Shown: positions 16,261 through 25,750, counted from the stretch's first letter. The stretch: 64,000 bases of DNA from Ilumatobacteraceae bacterium (GCA_033344875.1 JAWPMO010000001.1:682001-746000), one strand, 5' to 3'. Notes: generated from the sequence alone by a model not told the origin. A program made the numbers and translations.

Positions 16261-17805
16261 GTGGCGGACGACCAGACCTTCCACGATGACATCGAGGGGT
16301 ACTGCACGCCACTGAGCACCGCCGGCGAGCCGGTCGGGCTGCGCGTGTCGACGCGAGCCGAGCGGTACGACGTCGTCGTCGAACGGTGGGGAGGCCGACG
16401 CGAGACGGTGTGGCGCCACGCCGACCTGCCGGGGTCGTACACCGCTCCGCCGCCCGACGCCGACGCCGCCGGTTGTCGCTGGTCCGTCTCGGTGGAGATC
16501 CCCGTCGACGCGTCGTGGCGCTCCGGCTTCTACCTCGTCACCCTGACCGCCGCCGATGCCCCCGCCGGTCGTGACGTCGCGCACGCCTGCTTCGTCGTGC
16601 GGGGCGGCGCCACGGCCCGGTCGCGAGCGTTGTACGTGCTCGACACCAACACCTGGAACGCGTACAACACGTGGGGTGGCCGGAGCCTCTACACGGGCGG
16701 GTCGACGGTGTCGTTCGACCGGCCGTTCGCGCGCGGGATGCTGTGCCGCAGGGAGGTCGAACGCGACGATCGGAAGTCACGACCGGTCCGGCGCGGCGAA
16801 ACCCCCGACGCCGACGGGCTGATCTTCCAGGAGTACCGAACGACCAATGCGTTCCCGTCGGCGATCGGCTCGGCCGGTTGGTTCACCCACGGCCGCCGGT
16901 TCGTCGAATGGGCCGAGCTCGCCGGCTACCAGTTCGACTACGCCGTCTCGGCCGACCTCGACGACGATCCGAGCCTGCTCGACGACCGAGACGTGGTCAT
17001 CAGCATCGGCCACGACGAGTACTGGTCCGCCGGCCAGCGAAACGCCGTCGAGACGCACCTTGCCGCCGGCGGCGGCTTCGTCAGCTGCTCCGGCAACACG
17101 ATGTTCTGGCAGGTCCGTCTCGAGCGCGCGGGCGGCGCCACGAACATGGTCTGCCACAAGTACCGGGCGCACCGCGACGATCCGGTGATCGCCGACGGTC
17201 GCCCCGATCTGACGTCGGGTATGTGGGCCGACCCGGTGGTCGGCCGACCCGAGTGGAGCGTGCTCGGCGCCGGCTCGGCCTTCGGGTTGTACCACCGGTT
17301 CGGCAACGCCACGGCTCGCGGCGTCGGCGGCTTCATCGTGTACCGGCCCGATCACTGGCTGGTCGAGGGCACGGGGCTCGGTTACGGCGACGTGCTCGGT
17401 GCGGACCACGGCGTCGTCGGGTACGAGACCGTCGGATGCCCGATCCAGCTGGACGAGTTCCAGCGGCCGATCGTAGCGCCGGGGCACGACCTGCCGACCG
17501 ACATCGAGATCGTCGGTCACGTCCCGTCGAGCAACCTCGGCGTCGGCGACTACCCGACCTCGATCGCGGCGCTGAGCGACCAGGGCGACCTGGAGTTCAT
17601 CGCCGAGCGGATCCACGGGCGCAACGACGAACCGAACCGGCGCAAGGTCCGACACGGCAACGCCGTCATGCTCACGTGTCGACCGTTCGGTCCCGACGGT
17701 GGAGAGGTCGTCACGATCGGGACCACCGACTGGGTGTTCGGGCTGGCCGACGACGCTTCGGTCGCACGGGTGACCGCGAACGCCCTCGACCGCTTCGTCC
17801 GCTGA
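16261..17805 (+). CDS. N,N-dimethylformamidase beta-subunit-like protein
   Basis: A 514-aa protein matching the large-subunit-like family of N,N-dimethylformamidase. An N-terminal beta-sandwich (residues about 1-120) is followed by an alpha/beta domain with VLDTNTWNAYNTWGGRSLY near residue 125, FDYAVSADLDDDPSLLDDRDVVISIGHDEYWS near 225-255 and a Cys/His-containing SCSGNTMFWQVR segment. Most such proteins in actinobacteria are not proven DMFases, so the amide substrate is unknown. GTG 16261 is 12 nt past prcA, so co-transcription with the proteasome is possible. The small DMFase subunit gene is absent. Confidence 0.75.
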   Translation: MADDQTFHDDIEGYCTPLSTAGEPVGLRVSTRAERYDVVVERWGGRRETVWRHADLPGSYTAPPPDADAAGCRWSVSVEIPVDASWRSGFYLVTLTAADAPAGRDVAHACFVVRGGATARSRALYVLDTNTWNAYNTWGGRSLYTGGSTVSFDRPFARGMLCRREVERDDRKSRPVRRGETPDADGLIFQEYRTTNAFPSAIGSAGWFTHGRRFVEWAELAGYQFDYAVSADLDDDPSLLDDRDVVISIGHDEYWSAGQRNAVETHLAAGGGFVSCSGNTMFWQVRLERAGGATNMVCHKYRAHRDDPVIADGRPDLTSGMWADPVVGRPEWSVLGAGSAFGLYHRFGNATARGVGGFIVYRPDHWLVEGTGLGYGDVLGADHGVVGYETVGCPIQLDEFQRPIVAPGHDLPTDIEIVGHVPSSNLGVGDYPTSIAALSDQGDLEFIAERIHGRNDEPNRRKVRHGNAVMLTCRPFGPDGGEVVTIGTTDWVFGLADDASVARVTANALDRFVR

Positions 17806-17895
17806 TCGTGGGACGCGACGGACGTCGCACCCGTTTGTCGGATCGTGGTCCTGGGTAGGCCCTTGGGTGACGAACCAACACGAAAGGGAAGTTCG

Positions 17896-18951
17896 ATGCG
17901 ACACCGACACCCGCAGCCCCGACACTCAGCCGACGATCAGCGCGATGCCACGGAGCCGGCGCTGGACGAACTCCGCGATCAGGTCGCCGCCCTACGCGAG
18001 GAGCTCGCGTCGATGCGGAGCGGGAGCTCGGTGCCCGACCGCCCGGACGACGAACCCGCAGCCGTGATGGGTTCTCGACGCCAGTTGTTGCGGGTCGCTG
18101 CAGGAACCGCCGCCGGACTCGTCGCCGGGACGGCCGTCGGCGGCGGGCAACGCGTCGCCGCCGCGGATCCCGACGACGTCGTCAAGAATCTCTCCAACGC
18201 CGTGACCGACACCACCACCCTCGACGGCTCGTTCCCCGGCCCCACGTTCAGCCTGTTCAACGACGGCACCTCCGGCAACTCGTCGGCGCTCTACGGGTCG
18301 AGCCGCACCGGGACGCCGACGGTCCGGGCCGACAACGACGCGACCGACGGTCTCGGCGGCGTCGGCGTCGCCGGAAACGCCCCGGGCGGACGTGACCTCC
18401 TGGCGCTCGGCTCGGGTCGTATCGCCATGAACGACCATACGTTCGGCAACGCCGAGGCCTACTCGTCCGGTGAGATCCACCAGACGGGCGGCACCGTCTA
18501 CGCCATGGTCAGCCCGACCGATCGCCGGGAGATCGCCGGTCCGGCATCGGCCGGAGCGCTCCACCCCGTCACGCCGACGCGCGTGTACGACAGCCGTGTC
18601 CCCGTGGCGCCGTTCGGCCGACTCGACCCCGGCCAGGCGCGAGCGATCTCGGTCGCCGACGGTCGAGACGTCGTCACCGGTGCGGTCACGGTGCCCGGGC
18701 TCGTGCCCGAGGGAGCGACCGCGATCCTGTACAACCTCACCGTCGACCAGACGGTCGGACCCGGCTACCTCCAGGTGACGCCGGGTGCGGAAACCGGCAT
18801 CACGGCCTCGACGATCAACTGGACCGAGACCGGCACGACCTTGGCCAACTCATCGATGGTGGGGATCGGTGCCGATCGCCTCATCCGCGTCTACTGCGCC
18901 CCTTCGGCTTCGACCCACTTCATCGTCGACGTGCTCGGGTACTACGCCTGA
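17896..18951 (+). CDS. Tat-exported surface protein with C-terminal RVYDSR-type domain
   Basis: A 351-aa protein. A hydrophilic N-terminal region containing a short coiled-coil-like stretch (about 22-42) precedes a twin-arginine motif SRRQLL near residue 58, a hydrophobic segment and an Ala cleavage region (AAA near 90), so it is likely Tat-exported although the signal lies unusually deep in the chain. The C-terminal half (about 210-351) is a beta-rich domain starting TPTRVYDSR and ending DVLGYYA, seen in many secreted actinobacterial proteins of unknown function. ATG 17896 has an AAAGGGA RBS. Confidence 0.75.
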   Translation: MRHRHPQPRHSADDQRDATEPALDELRDQVAALREELASMRSGSSVPDRPDDEPAAVMGSRRQLLRVAAGTAAGLVAGTAVGGGQRVAAADPDDVVKNLSNAVTDTTTLDGSFPGPTFSLFNDGTSGNSSALYGSSRTGTPTVRADNDATDGLGGVGVAGNAPGGRDLLALGSGRIAMNDHTFGNAEAYSSGEIHQTGGTVYAMVSPTDRREIAGPASAGALHPVTPTRVYDSRVPVAPFGRLDPGQARAISVADGRDVVTGAVTVPGLVPEGATAILYNLTVDQTVGPGYLQVTPGAETGITASTINWTETGTTLANSSMVGIGADRLIRVYCAPSASTHFIVDVLGYYA

Positions 18952-18961
18952 GTCACGGCCG

Positions 18962-19411
18962 TCAGGGGAGCGGCCGCGAATCGTACACCCGGCCCGACCG
19001 TTGGTTGATGAGCCAGAACCCGACGAAGAACGGACGGAATCGGCGCGGTCGCACCGCGAGCGCGTCGCCGGCTGCGGCCAAGGTGGACCGGACCGAGGGT
19101 CCGGTCAGGGCGATCGCGGCCCGATGGGGGAGTTCGACGATTGCGGTCATGGTGCCGACCGGGCGGATCAGCGAGATCTGTTCGAACGACAGGACCAGAT
19201 CCTCGACGCCCAGGCGACGGGCGTACGCCGACACCTCCACCACTGCCGGCGTGCAGATCCGCAGGTGGGTTCGGTGCACCTCGAGCGACGCTCGCACCGT
19301 CCGGACCGCGCTGGCCAGGAACGCCGCCCGACATCCGGCCAGGAGGTCGCCCGGCAGCGGTGAGGGAGGCAGGGGAGGGAGCGCCGCCGGTGGTTCGGAC
19401 ACGTTCGCCAT
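18962..19411 (-). CDS. Hypothetical protein, unknown function
   Basis: A 149-aa protein with a Pro-rich N-terminal 20 residues and a mixed alpha/beta core, including two long amphipathic segments (about 24-50 and 95-120). No catalytic motif or membrane segment is evident and I do not recognise the family. ATG 19411 begins a frame with normal codon use; longer upstream extension would run under the divergent pxpA gene. It converges with the Tat-exported protein gene, leaving 10 bp between stops. Confidence 0.6.
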   Translation of the reverse strand: MANVSEPPAALPPLPPSPLPGDLLAGCRAAFLASAVRTVRASLEVHRTHLRICTPAVVEVSAYARRLGVEDLVLSFEQISLIRPVGTMTAIVELPHRAAIALTGPSVRSTLAAAGDALAVRPRRFRPFFVGFWLINQRSGRVYDSRPLP

Positions 19412-19467
19412 CTTGGCACCCGGCCGTCGACCGGTCCGAGCGACCGTCGCCGTCGATGCACCTCGTC

Positions 19468-19473
19468 TACGCT
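19468..19473 (+). promoter_or_regulatory. Putative -10 hexamer TACGCT, leaderless pxpA start
   Basis: TACGCT lies 7 nt before GTG 19481 with no Shine-Dalgarno sequence between. Confidence 0.5.
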
Positions 19474-19480
19474 CGGCTGC

Positions 19481-20242
19481 GTGCCAGCGATCGACCTCAA
19501 CTCGGACCTCGGTGAATCGTTCGGTACCTGGAAACTCGGCGATGACGAGGCGATGCTCGACCTCGTGACGAGCGCCAACGTGGCATGCGGCTTCCACGCC
19601 GGCGACCCGTCGACACTCCGACGTGTGTGCCAGGCGGCCGCCGATCGCAACGTGACGATCGGCGCTCAGGTCTCGTATCCGGACCTGGTCGGCTTCGGGC
19701 GCCGATTCATCGACATGGACCCGGCCGAACTGCGCGACGCCGTGCTCTACCAGCTCGGTGCACTCGACGGGTTCGCCCAGGTCGCCGGTACCGGCGTCGG
19801 CTACGTGAAGCCGCACGGCGCGCTCTACCACGCCTGTATCACCCACCCCGAGCAGGCCGAGGCCGTCGTCGCTGCAGCGCACGAATACGACCCGTCGATG
19901 GCCGTGCTCGGTGCTCCGGGTTCGCCGCTCCTCGCCGTCGCCGACGCGATGGGCATGGAGCCGGTTGCCGAGGCGTTCGCCGACCGTGGGTACCTCGCCG
20001 ACGGTCGCCTCGTGCCGCGCTCGGCGGACGGCGCCGTCCTGACCGATCCGGCCACCGTCGCAGCCCGTGCCGTCTCGATCGCGGTCGACCATCGCGTCGA
20101 GGCGATCGACGGCACCGCGGTCGAGGTCCATGCTCGTTCGATCTGTATCCACGGCGACACGCCCGGAGCCGTCGAGATGGCCCGGGCCGTCCGCGCCGGT
20201 CTCGAGGTCGCCTCGGTCGGTCTCCATTCGTTCGTGATCTGA
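19481..20242 (+). CDS. pxpA: 5-oxoprolinase subunit A (LamB/YcsF family)
   Basis: A 253-aa TIM-barrel-like protein of the LamB/YcsF family. With PxpB and PxpC it forms the ATP-dependent prokaryotic 5-oxoprolinase that opens the pyroglutamate ring to glutamate. Marks are the opening DLNSDLGESFG, the SANVACGFHAGDP segment (about residues 31-43), VKPHGALYH (about 108-116) and SICIHGDTPGAV near the end. It heads the pxpABC operon, whose next genes follow by 14 nt and by an ATGA overlap. Confidence 0.95.
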   Translation: MPAIDLNSDLGESFGTWKLGDDEAMLDLVTSANVACGFHAGDPSTLRRVCQAAADRNVTIGAQVSYPDLVGFGRRFIDMDPAELRDAVLYQLGALDGFAQVAGTGVGYVKPHGALYHACITHPEQAEAVVAAAHEYDPSMAVLGAPGSPLLAVADAMGMEPVAEAFADRGYLADGRLVPRSADGAVLTDPATVAARAVSIAVDHRVEAIDGTAVEVHARSICIHGDTPGAVEMARAVRAGLEVASVGLHSFVI

Positions 20243-20256
20243 CGGGGGCGAACGTA

Positions 20257-20859
20257 ATGCGGATCCTGCCGATGGGGCTCGCCGCCGTCATCGTCGAGGA
20301 CCTGCCGGCGCCGCCGGCTGCGTGGGCACTCGGTCTGCGAGCGCTCGACGTGCCGGGAGTCGTCGACGTCGTCCCGGCGGCGACGACCGTGCTGATCGAA
20401 TGCGCCGACCCCGTCGCGTTGGACGCCGCCGTCGCCCGGCTCGACGAGGTCGTTCCCCTGTCGACGGTGGCCGACGCAGCGACGGTCACGATCGACGTGG
20501 TGTACGACGGTGCCGACCTCGCCGAGGTCGCGACGGCGTCGGGCCTGACCATCGACGAGGTCGTCGAACTGCACGCCGCCGGCGAGTACCGCGTGGCGTT
20601 CTGTGGGTTCGCTCCCGGGTTCGGCTACCTCGAGGGTCTCCCGGCGGCGCTGCACCTGCCGCGTCGGGCATCTCCCCGCGCCCGGGTGCCGTCCGGCGCG
20701 GTGGCGATCGCCGCCGAGTACACCGCGGTGTACCCGCGCCCGTCGCCCGGCGGCTGGCACCTCATCGGCACGACCGATCGGCCGATGTTCGATGTCGACC
20801 GCGACCCTCCGGCCGTGCTGCAACCCGGCGTCGTCGTGCGATTCCGGCGGGCGACATGA
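20257..20859 (+). CDS. pxpB: 5-oxoprolinase subunit B (KipI/carboxyltransferase domain 1)
   Basis: A 200-aa cyclophilin-like-fold subunit of 5-oxoprolinase, related to KipI and to one half of the allophanate hydrolase/urea carboxylase domains. The conserved block AFCGFAPGFGYLEGLP (about residues 115-130), then the RASPRARVPSGAVAIA loop and PGGWHLIG segment identify it. It begins 14 nt after pxpA with a GGGGG-type RBS and ends in an ATGA overlap with pxpC. Confidence 0.94.
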   Translation: MRILPMGLAAVIVEDLPAPPAAWALGLRALDVPGVVDVVPAATTVLIECADPVALDAAVARLDEVVPLSTVADAATVTIDVVYDGADLAEVATASGLTIDEVVELHAAGEYRVAFCGFAPGFGYLEGLPAALHLPRRASPRARVPSGAVAIAAEYTAVYPRPSPGGWHLIGTTDRPMFDVDRDPPAVLQPGVVVRFRRAT

Positions 20860-21671
20860 GCGCGCCCGCGTTCGAGGTCGTACGACCCGGGATCGCCACC
20901 ACGTTCCAGGACCGGGGCCGACCCGGTCTCGCCCACCTCGGGGTGGGGGCCGCGGGCGCCGTCGACCGCGGCCTGGCGGCACTGGTCAACCGCCTGGTCG
21001 GCAACGATCCCGCATCGGTCGTGATCGAGACCTGTGGTGGTCTCGAACTCGAGGCCACGGCAGCCGTCGTCGTGGCGACCAGCGCCGACCTCGCACCGAC
21101 GACGCTGGCAGCGGGGGAGCGGATCGTCGTGCGCCCGGGGGCACGCGGCCGGCTGTGGCACTACGTCGCGGTGAGCGGAGGATTCGACGTCGAGACCGTG
21201 CTGGGTTCCGCCTCTCGCGACACGCTGGCCGGGCTCGGGCCTGCACCGCTGACCGAAGGGCAGGGCCTCGAGCGGCGGCTGGCGTCCCGTGCGTACACCG
21301 CGGTCGACCACGTGCCACTCCGCGAGCTCGACCTCGTCGTCCGCGTGGCACCGGGCCCGCGGCGGGACTGGTTCTCCGATCGCTCGTGGGACCATCTGGT
21401 CTCGACCGAGTGGACGGTGACGACCACGAGCCGGATCGGCGTCCGGCTGGCCGGTGACGGAATCGAGCGCATCGTGGAGCGCGAGCTGCCGAGCGAAGGG
21501 CTGGTCAGCGGAGCGATCCAGGTCCCGCCCGGCGGTGAGCCGGTCGTGATGCTCGCCGATCACCCCACGACCGGTGGGTACCCCGTGATCGCGGTCGTGC
21601 ACCCCGACGACGTGTCGACGGTCGGGCAGCACTCCGCTGGGAGTCGGATCAGGTTGCATCGCTACGGTTGA
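20856..21671 (+). CDS. pxpC: 5-oxoprolinase subunit C (KipA/carboxyltransferase domain 2)
   Basis: A 271-aa partner of PxpB, related to KipA. The opening VVRPGIATTFQDRGRPG (about residues 7-23), the GAVDRGLAALVNRLVGN segment and the C-terminal QVPPGGEPVVMLADHPTTGGYP block are diagnostic. The start lies inside the pxpB stop, giving translational coupling. Co-location with a proteasome is notable: pyroglutamate can arise from the N-termini of degraded proteins, so recycling of breakdown products is a possible but unproven link. Confidence 0.94.
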   Translation: MSAPAFEVVRPGIATTFQDRGRPGLAHLGVGAAGAVDRGLAALVNRLVGNDPASVVIETCGGLELEATAAVVVATSADLAPTTLAAGERIVVRPGARGRLWHYVAVSGGFDVETVLGSASRDTLAGLGPAPLTEGQGLERRLASRAYTAVDHVPLRELDLVVRVAPGPRRDWFSDRSWDHLVSTEWTVTTTSRIGVRLAGDGIERIVERELPSEGLVSGAIQVPPGGEPVVMLADHPTTGGYPVIAVVHPDDVSTVGQHSAGSRIRLHRYG

Positions 21672-21701
21672 GATGTCCGTCGAATCACTGGGGGTGTTCG
21701 T

Positions 21702-22877
21702 ATGTCAGACCGTCTGCGCTTCGGAATATTCATGGCGCCGTTCCATCAGGCCGGCGAGAACCCGACCTTGGCGATCGAGCGTGATCTCGAACTGGTCGCG
21801 CACCTCGACAAACTCGGTTGGGACGAGGCGTGGATCGGCGAGCACCACTCGGCCGGCACCGAGATCATCGCCTCGCCGGAGATCTTCATCGCTGCCGCTG
21901 CCGAGCGGACCAAGCACATCAGGCTCGGAACCGGTGTCGTGTCGCTGGCGTACCACAACCCCTTCATGATCGCCGAGCGAGCGGTCCAGCTCGACCACAT
22001 GACCCGTGGGCGATTCATGCTCGGGCTCGGCCCCGGCTCGTTGCCGACCGATGCGATCATGCTCGGTCTCGACCCGACCGAGACGCGTCCCCTGCTCGAA
22101 GAGGGACTCGACGTGATCATGCAGTTGCTCACGACCGACGAACCGGTGACGAGCCAGACGAAGACCTGGAACCTCGTCGATGCCCGTCTGCACCTGCGGC
22201 CCTACTCGGATCCGCTGTTCGACATGGCGGTGCCGGCGGTGGCGTCGCCGACGGGTCCCCGACTCGCCGGCAAGCACGGCATCGGGCTGTTGAGCATCGG
22301 GGCGACGATGGAGGCCGGTTTCGACGTCCTCGCGTTGCACTGGGACGTGATGGAGGAACGAGCGGCGACGTTCGGCACGGTCGCCGATCGTGCCAAGTGG
22401 CGTCTCGTCGGCATGATGCACATCGCCGAGAGTCGCGAGCAGGCCTATCGCGATGTCGAGCACGGCATCGTCCCGTGGTTCGACTACTTCCAGCACACCG
22501 CCGCGTTCCCGCAGATGGACGTGGGCGACGCCGGAGCGGTCCGGGAGGCGATCGACTTCGTCAACAACTCGGGGCTCGGCTCGATCGGGACGGCTGACGA
22601 TGCGGTGGCACAGATCGAGCGGCTGCAGAAGCAGTCGGGTGGCTTCGGGTGCTACATGACGTTGGCCCACGAATGGGCGAACCCGGAGGCGACCAAGCGC
22701 AGTTACGAACTGATCGCGCAGCGTGTGTTCCCGCACTTCCAGGGGCAGGCCTCCAGCACGCTCGACGCCAAGGCCCGGGCGCGTGAGGGCCGGACCCATC
22801 TCGCCGAGCGCAACATGCAGGCGGTCACCGACATGACCGAGAAGCACGCCGCCGAACTGGCCGCCAAGGAATCCTGA
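21702..22877 (+). CDS. LLM-class flavin-dependent monooxygenase (LimB-like)
   Basis: A 391-aa luciferase-like monooxygenase. Landmarks are the opening [32 protein letters not shown] (about residues 45-62), [20 protein letters not shown] and the C-terminal LAHEWAN segment, a layout close to limonene monooxygenase and alkane monooxygenase-like LLM enzymes. FMNH2 from a separate reductase would be needed. A GGGG-type RBS precedes ATG 21702. It lies 30 nt behind pxpC and 40 nt before pafA; a functional link to either is not evident. Confidence 0.88.
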   Translation: MSDRLRFGIFMAPFHQAGENPTLAIERDLELVAHLDKLGWDEAWIGEHHSAGTEIIASPEIFIAAAAERTKHIRLGTGVVSLAYHNPFMIAERAVQLDHMTRGRFMLGLGPGSLPTDAIMLGLDPTETRPLLEEGLDVIMQLLTTDEPVTSQTKTWNLVDARLHLRPYSDPLFDMAVPAVASPTGPRLAGKHGIGLLSIGATMEAGFDVLALHWDVMEERAATFGTVADRAKWRLVGMMHIAESREQAYRDVEHGIVPWFDYFQHTAAFPQMDVGDAGAVREAIDFVNNSGLGSIGTADDAVAQIERLQKQSGGFGCYMTLAHEWANPEATKRSYELIAQRVFPHFQGQASSTLDAKARAREGRTHLAERNMQAVTDMTEKHAAELAAKES

Positions 22878-22905
22878 CCGGAGGGGGACCGACCGCTCCG
22901 GCTGT

Positions 22906-22911
22906 TACGGT
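22906..22911 (+). promoter_or_regulatory. Putative -10 hexamer TACGGT, leaderless pafA start
   Basis: TACGGT ends 6 nt before the pafA ATG at 22918, with no Shine-Dalgarno sequence between, so pafA probably has its own leaderless promoter. Confidence 0.55.
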
Positions 22912-22917
22912 TCGCGC

Positions 22918-24276
22918 ATGGACCGCCGGATCTTCGGCATCGAGAGCGAATACGGCGTCACCTGCACTCTCCGTGGGCAGCGCCGCCTGAGTCCTGACGA
23001 GGTCGCGCGATACCTGTTCCGCCGGGTGGTTTCGTGGGGGCGCTCGTCCAACGTCTTCCTGCAGAACGGCGCTCGGCTGTACCTCGACGTCGGGTCGCAT
23101 CCCGAGTACGCGACGCCCGAGTGCGACTCGCTCTACGACCTCGTCGTCCACGACAAGGCGGGGGAGCGGATCCTCGAGTCGCTCGTCGAGTCGGCCGAGC
23201 AGCGGCTCGAGGAAGAATCGATCCGCGGCACGATCTACCTGTTCAAGAACAACACCGATTCGGCCGGCAACAGTTACGGCTGTCATGAGAACTACCTCAC
23301 GCGGCGTGACGACGACATGGCGCACTACGCCGAGGTGTTGATCCCGTTCTTCGTCAGCCGGCAGATCTACGCCGGTGCCGGCAAGGTGCTGCAGACCGCT
23401 CGGGGTGCGACGTTCTCGATCGCGCAGCGGGCCGAGCACATCTGGGAGGGGGTCAGCTCCGCCACGACCCGGAGCCGGCCGATCATCAACACCCGCGACG
23501 AGCCGCATGCCGACGCCGAGAAGTATCGGCGACTCCACGTGATCGTCGGCGACTCCAACATGAGCGAGTACGCCACGTTCCTCAAGGTCGGCGCCGCGGC
23601 GTGCATGCTGCGCATGCTGGAGGACAGCAACGTCGTGCTGCGCGACATGACCCTGGAGAACCCGATCAGGGCGATCCGCGAGATCAGCCACGACATCACG
23701 TGCCGCCGAACGGTCCGCCTGATGAACGGGCGGGAGGTCAGCGCGCTCGACATCCAGCGGGAGTATCTCGATCGGGCACTCCGGTACGCCGACAGCCACG
23801 GATTCCCGCCGCTCGAACAGCGGGCGCTCGAGATGTGGGAACACTGCATGACCCAGCTGGAGAACGATCCGCTCAAGCTCGACCGGGAGGTCGACTGGGT
23901 GATCAAGTACAAGCTGCTCGAAGCGTTCCGCGAACGTCATGGCCTGTCGCTCGGGCACGCCAGGGTGCAGCTGCTCGACCTGCAGTACCACGACGTGTCG
24001 CGGGTGCGCAGCCCCTTCTACAAGCTGCAGCAACGAGGTCTGGTCGAACGTGTCTGTGTCGACGCCGACATCGACACGGCGATCGACCTGCCGCCGCAGA
24101 CGACGCGGGCGAGGTTGCGCGGCGAGTTCGTCAAGCGGGCCAAGGAGCGCCGACGCGACTACACCGTCGACTGGGTGCACCTGAAGCTCAACGATCAGGC
24201 GCAACGGACGGTCTTGTGCAAGGACCCGTTCAAGAGTCGTGACGAGCGGGTCGAAAAGCTCATCGAATCCCTGTAG
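22918..24276 (+). CDS. pafA: Pup-protein ligase PafA
   Basis: A 452-aa ligase that activates the C-terminal Glu of Pup with ATP and joins it to lysine side chains. GIESEYG (residues 7-13) opens the nucleotide site; catalytic Asp57 is in [14 protein letters not shown] (equivalent to Asp64 of the reference). The [17 protein letters not shown] block matches Dop, but the Dop-specific loop is absent, so ligase and deamidase can be told apart with confidence. In mycobacteria pafB and pafC follow pafA; here signal peptidase I comes instead. Confidence 0.97.
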   Translation: MDRRIFGIESEYGVTCTLRGQRRLSPDEVARYLFRRVVSWGRSSNVFLQNGARLYLDVGSHPEYATPECDSLYDLVVHDKAGERILESLVESAEQRLEEESIRGTIYLFKNNTDSAGNSYGCHENYLTRRDDDMAHYAEVLIPFFVSRQIYAGAGKVLQTARGATFSIAQRAEHIWEGVSSATTRSRPIINTRDEPHADAEKYRRLHVIVGDSNMSEYATFLKVGAAACMLRMLEDSNVVLRDMTLENPIRAIREISHDITCRRTVRLMNGREVSALDIQREYLDRALRYADSHGFPPLEQRALEMWEHCMTQLENDPLKLDREVDWVIKYKLLEAFRERHGLSLGHARVQLLDLQYHDVSRVRSPFYKLQQRGLVERVCVDADIDTAIDLPPQTTRARLRGEFVKRAKERRRDYTVDWVHLKLNDQAQRTVLCKDPFKSRDERVEKLIESL

Positions 24277-24309
24277 CGGTGATGACGCCGAACCGGCGTT
24301 CGCCTCGGG

Positions 24310-24315
24310 TACCGT
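24310..24315 (+). promoter_or_regulatory. Putative -10 hexamer TACCGT upstream of lepB
   Basis: TACCGT lies 9 nt before GTG 24325, the longest spacing in the set, so the leader would be absent or 1-2 nt long. Confidence 0.42.
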
Positions 24316-24324
24316 GACGGCTCC

Positions 24325-24972
24325 GTGACCGAACTCTCCGACGCCCCCTCCGACCGTCCGGTCGCCACGGCGAGGGATACCGACGTTCCCGTGAACGAGC
24401 CCCGGAGCACCGGCCTCCCGCCCGGCGCTCGGGCATTCTTCGACTGGGTCGTCGTCGTCGGCGTGGCGCTGCTCGTGGCGGTGCTGGTCCGTACGTTCCT
24501 GCTCGCACACTTCGTCGTCGAGGGCACGTCGATGTACTCGACGCTCGACACCGGCGACCGTGTGTTCGTGAACAAGATGTCGTATCGCCTCCGCGACCCC
24601 AACCGCGGCGACGTCGTCGTGCTCCACGAACTGACGGGGACCACCGAACGCGACCTGATCAAGCGTGTGATCGCCCTGCCGGGCGAAGAGATCCGGATGG
24701 AGAACTGCGAGGTCTTCATCGACGAGGACCCCAGCGACTCGGTGCCGGCGCAACGGCTCAACGAGCCCTACCTCGACCCGACGGTCGTGACCCCGGGCAA
24801 CTGCGGCTTGTCGGTCCAGCCGCTGATCGTCGAAGAGGGGCACGTCTTCGTCATGGGCGACAACCGACCCGGATCGCAAGACAGTCGGGCGCTCGGCACG
24901 ATCTCCTACGACGACCTCGTCGGGCGGGCGTTCGTCGTGTTCTGGCCGCGTTCGTCGTGGCAGTGGCTCTGA
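24325..24972 (+). CDS. lepB: Signal peptidase I
   Basis: A 215-aa type I signal peptidase that removes Sec and Tat signal peptides at the outer face of the membrane. One N-terminal transmembrane segment (residues about 41-61) precedes the catalytic Ser69 in EGTSM and the general base Lys113 in DLIKRVIALPGE; the box E motif GDNRPGSQDSR is near residue 180. It starts with GTG 24325. It is followed closely by a convergent gene and then by the Tat translocase genes, so export functions cluster here. Confidence 0.95.
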   Translation: MTELSDAPSDRPVATARDTDVPVNEPRSTGLPPGARAFFDWVVVVGVALLVAVLVRTFLLAHFVVEGTSMYSTLDTGDRVFVNKMSYRLRDPNRGDVVVLHELTGTTERDLIKRVIALPGEEIRMENCEVFIDEDPSDSVPAQRLNEPYLDPTVVTPGNCGLSVQPLIVEEGHVFVMGDNRPGSQDSRALGTISYDDLVGRAFVVFWPRSSWQWL

Positions 24973-24976
24973 GCCG

Positions 24977-25714
24977 TCAGCCGACGTCGCCCGAGCCGAT
25001 CTCCGCGTCGAACGCGTCGACCATGCGGTCGACGTAGTCGCTGTACACCGCATCGATCCCCATACGGAACGCCGGGCGCAACACGTGCTCGTGCTGGAGG
25101 TCCCACGAGAACGCCGTGCGACCGAAGCGGTGGAACAGGGCGACGAGACCGCCGTTCCAATCGGCCTTGCGGAGGTTGATGCCGTCGATGCCGATCTCGG
25201 CCAGGCGGGCGGCCCGGCGCTCGGGGCCCTCGTCGATCCGGTGCAGGCGGGTCGAGTCGACGAGCTTGACGTCGTCGTCGAGCCCGCGCAGCTCGGCCAG
25301 GGCATCGAGTTCGTGGTGACACAGCCACACTCGGGGGAGCAGCTCGGGAGCGTGCTCCCGGACGGTCCGGATGACCTCGTGACCCGTGCCGGGCCCCTTC
25401 AGATCGAGTGAGAGGTGGTAGTCGGTGCCGCAGGCCTCGAACAGCTCGGTCAGCGTGGGAATGTGCTCGGGGAGTTCGGCGCGGCGGAGCTCGCCGATCG
25501 GCCGCTTCTTGAAACGACCGACGCGGATTTCACCGTCGTGGTCGAGCACCGCGATGCCGTCGGCGGTGATCCAGACGTCGCTCTCCAGACCGGTCGCTCC
25601 GAGCTTGAGCGCGAGCGCGAACGACTCGATCGTGTTCTCCGGCGCGTACGCCTTCGCGCCCCGGTGGGCGAAGGTGATCGGCGGGTCGAGGAGGGAGGGG
25701 AGTCGCTGCTGCAC
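24977..25714 (-). CDS. Glycerophosphodiester phosphodiesterase
   Basis: A 245-aa TIM-barrel GDPD that splits glycerophosphodiesters to glycerol 3-phosphate and an alcohol. The signature AHRGAKAYAPENTIESF (about residues 16-32), the metal-binding GLESDVW and the catalytic HDGEI are intact. No signal peptide is seen, so it should be cytoplasmic (UgpQ type). GTG 25714 is the start; the gene is divergent from tatB with 36 bp between start codons, and it converges on lepB with 4 bp between stops. Confidence 0.93.
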   Translation of the reverse strand: MQQRLPSLLDPPITFAHRGAKAYAPENTIESFALALKLGATGLESDVWITADGIAVLDHDGEIRVGRFKKRPIGELRRAELPEHIPTLTELFEACGTDYHLSLDLKGPGTGHEVIRTVREHAPELLPRVWLCHHELDALAELRGLDDDVKLVDSTRLHRIDEGPERRAARLAEIGIDGINLRKADWNGGLVALFHRFGRTAFSWDLQHEHVLRPAFRMGIDAVYSDYVDRMVDAFDAEIGSGDVG

Positions 25715-25737
25715 GCGTTCCTATCCTGCCAGCCTCA

Positions 25738-25743
25738 TAGACT
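25738..25743 (+). promoter_or_regulatory. Putative -10 hexamer TAGACT, leaderless tatB start
   Basis: TAGACT lies 7 nt before GTG 25751 in the short divergent region between the phosphodiesterase and tatB genes. Confidence 0.5.
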
Positions 25744-25750
25744 GCGCTCC

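Noticed and set aside
24283-24297. Hairpin ACGCCG-AAC-CGGCGT behind pafA as a terminator
   Set aside because: The stem is only 6 bp with no T-run, and it lies just upstream of the lepB promoter; support is too weak.
22825-25305. Very long open frame on the minus strand across pafA and lepB
   Set aside because: It is antisense to two clearly recognisable genes, has no domain, and arises from GC-rich third positions. The same applies to long antisense frames under dop, tatBC, helY, gcvP and the M23 gene.
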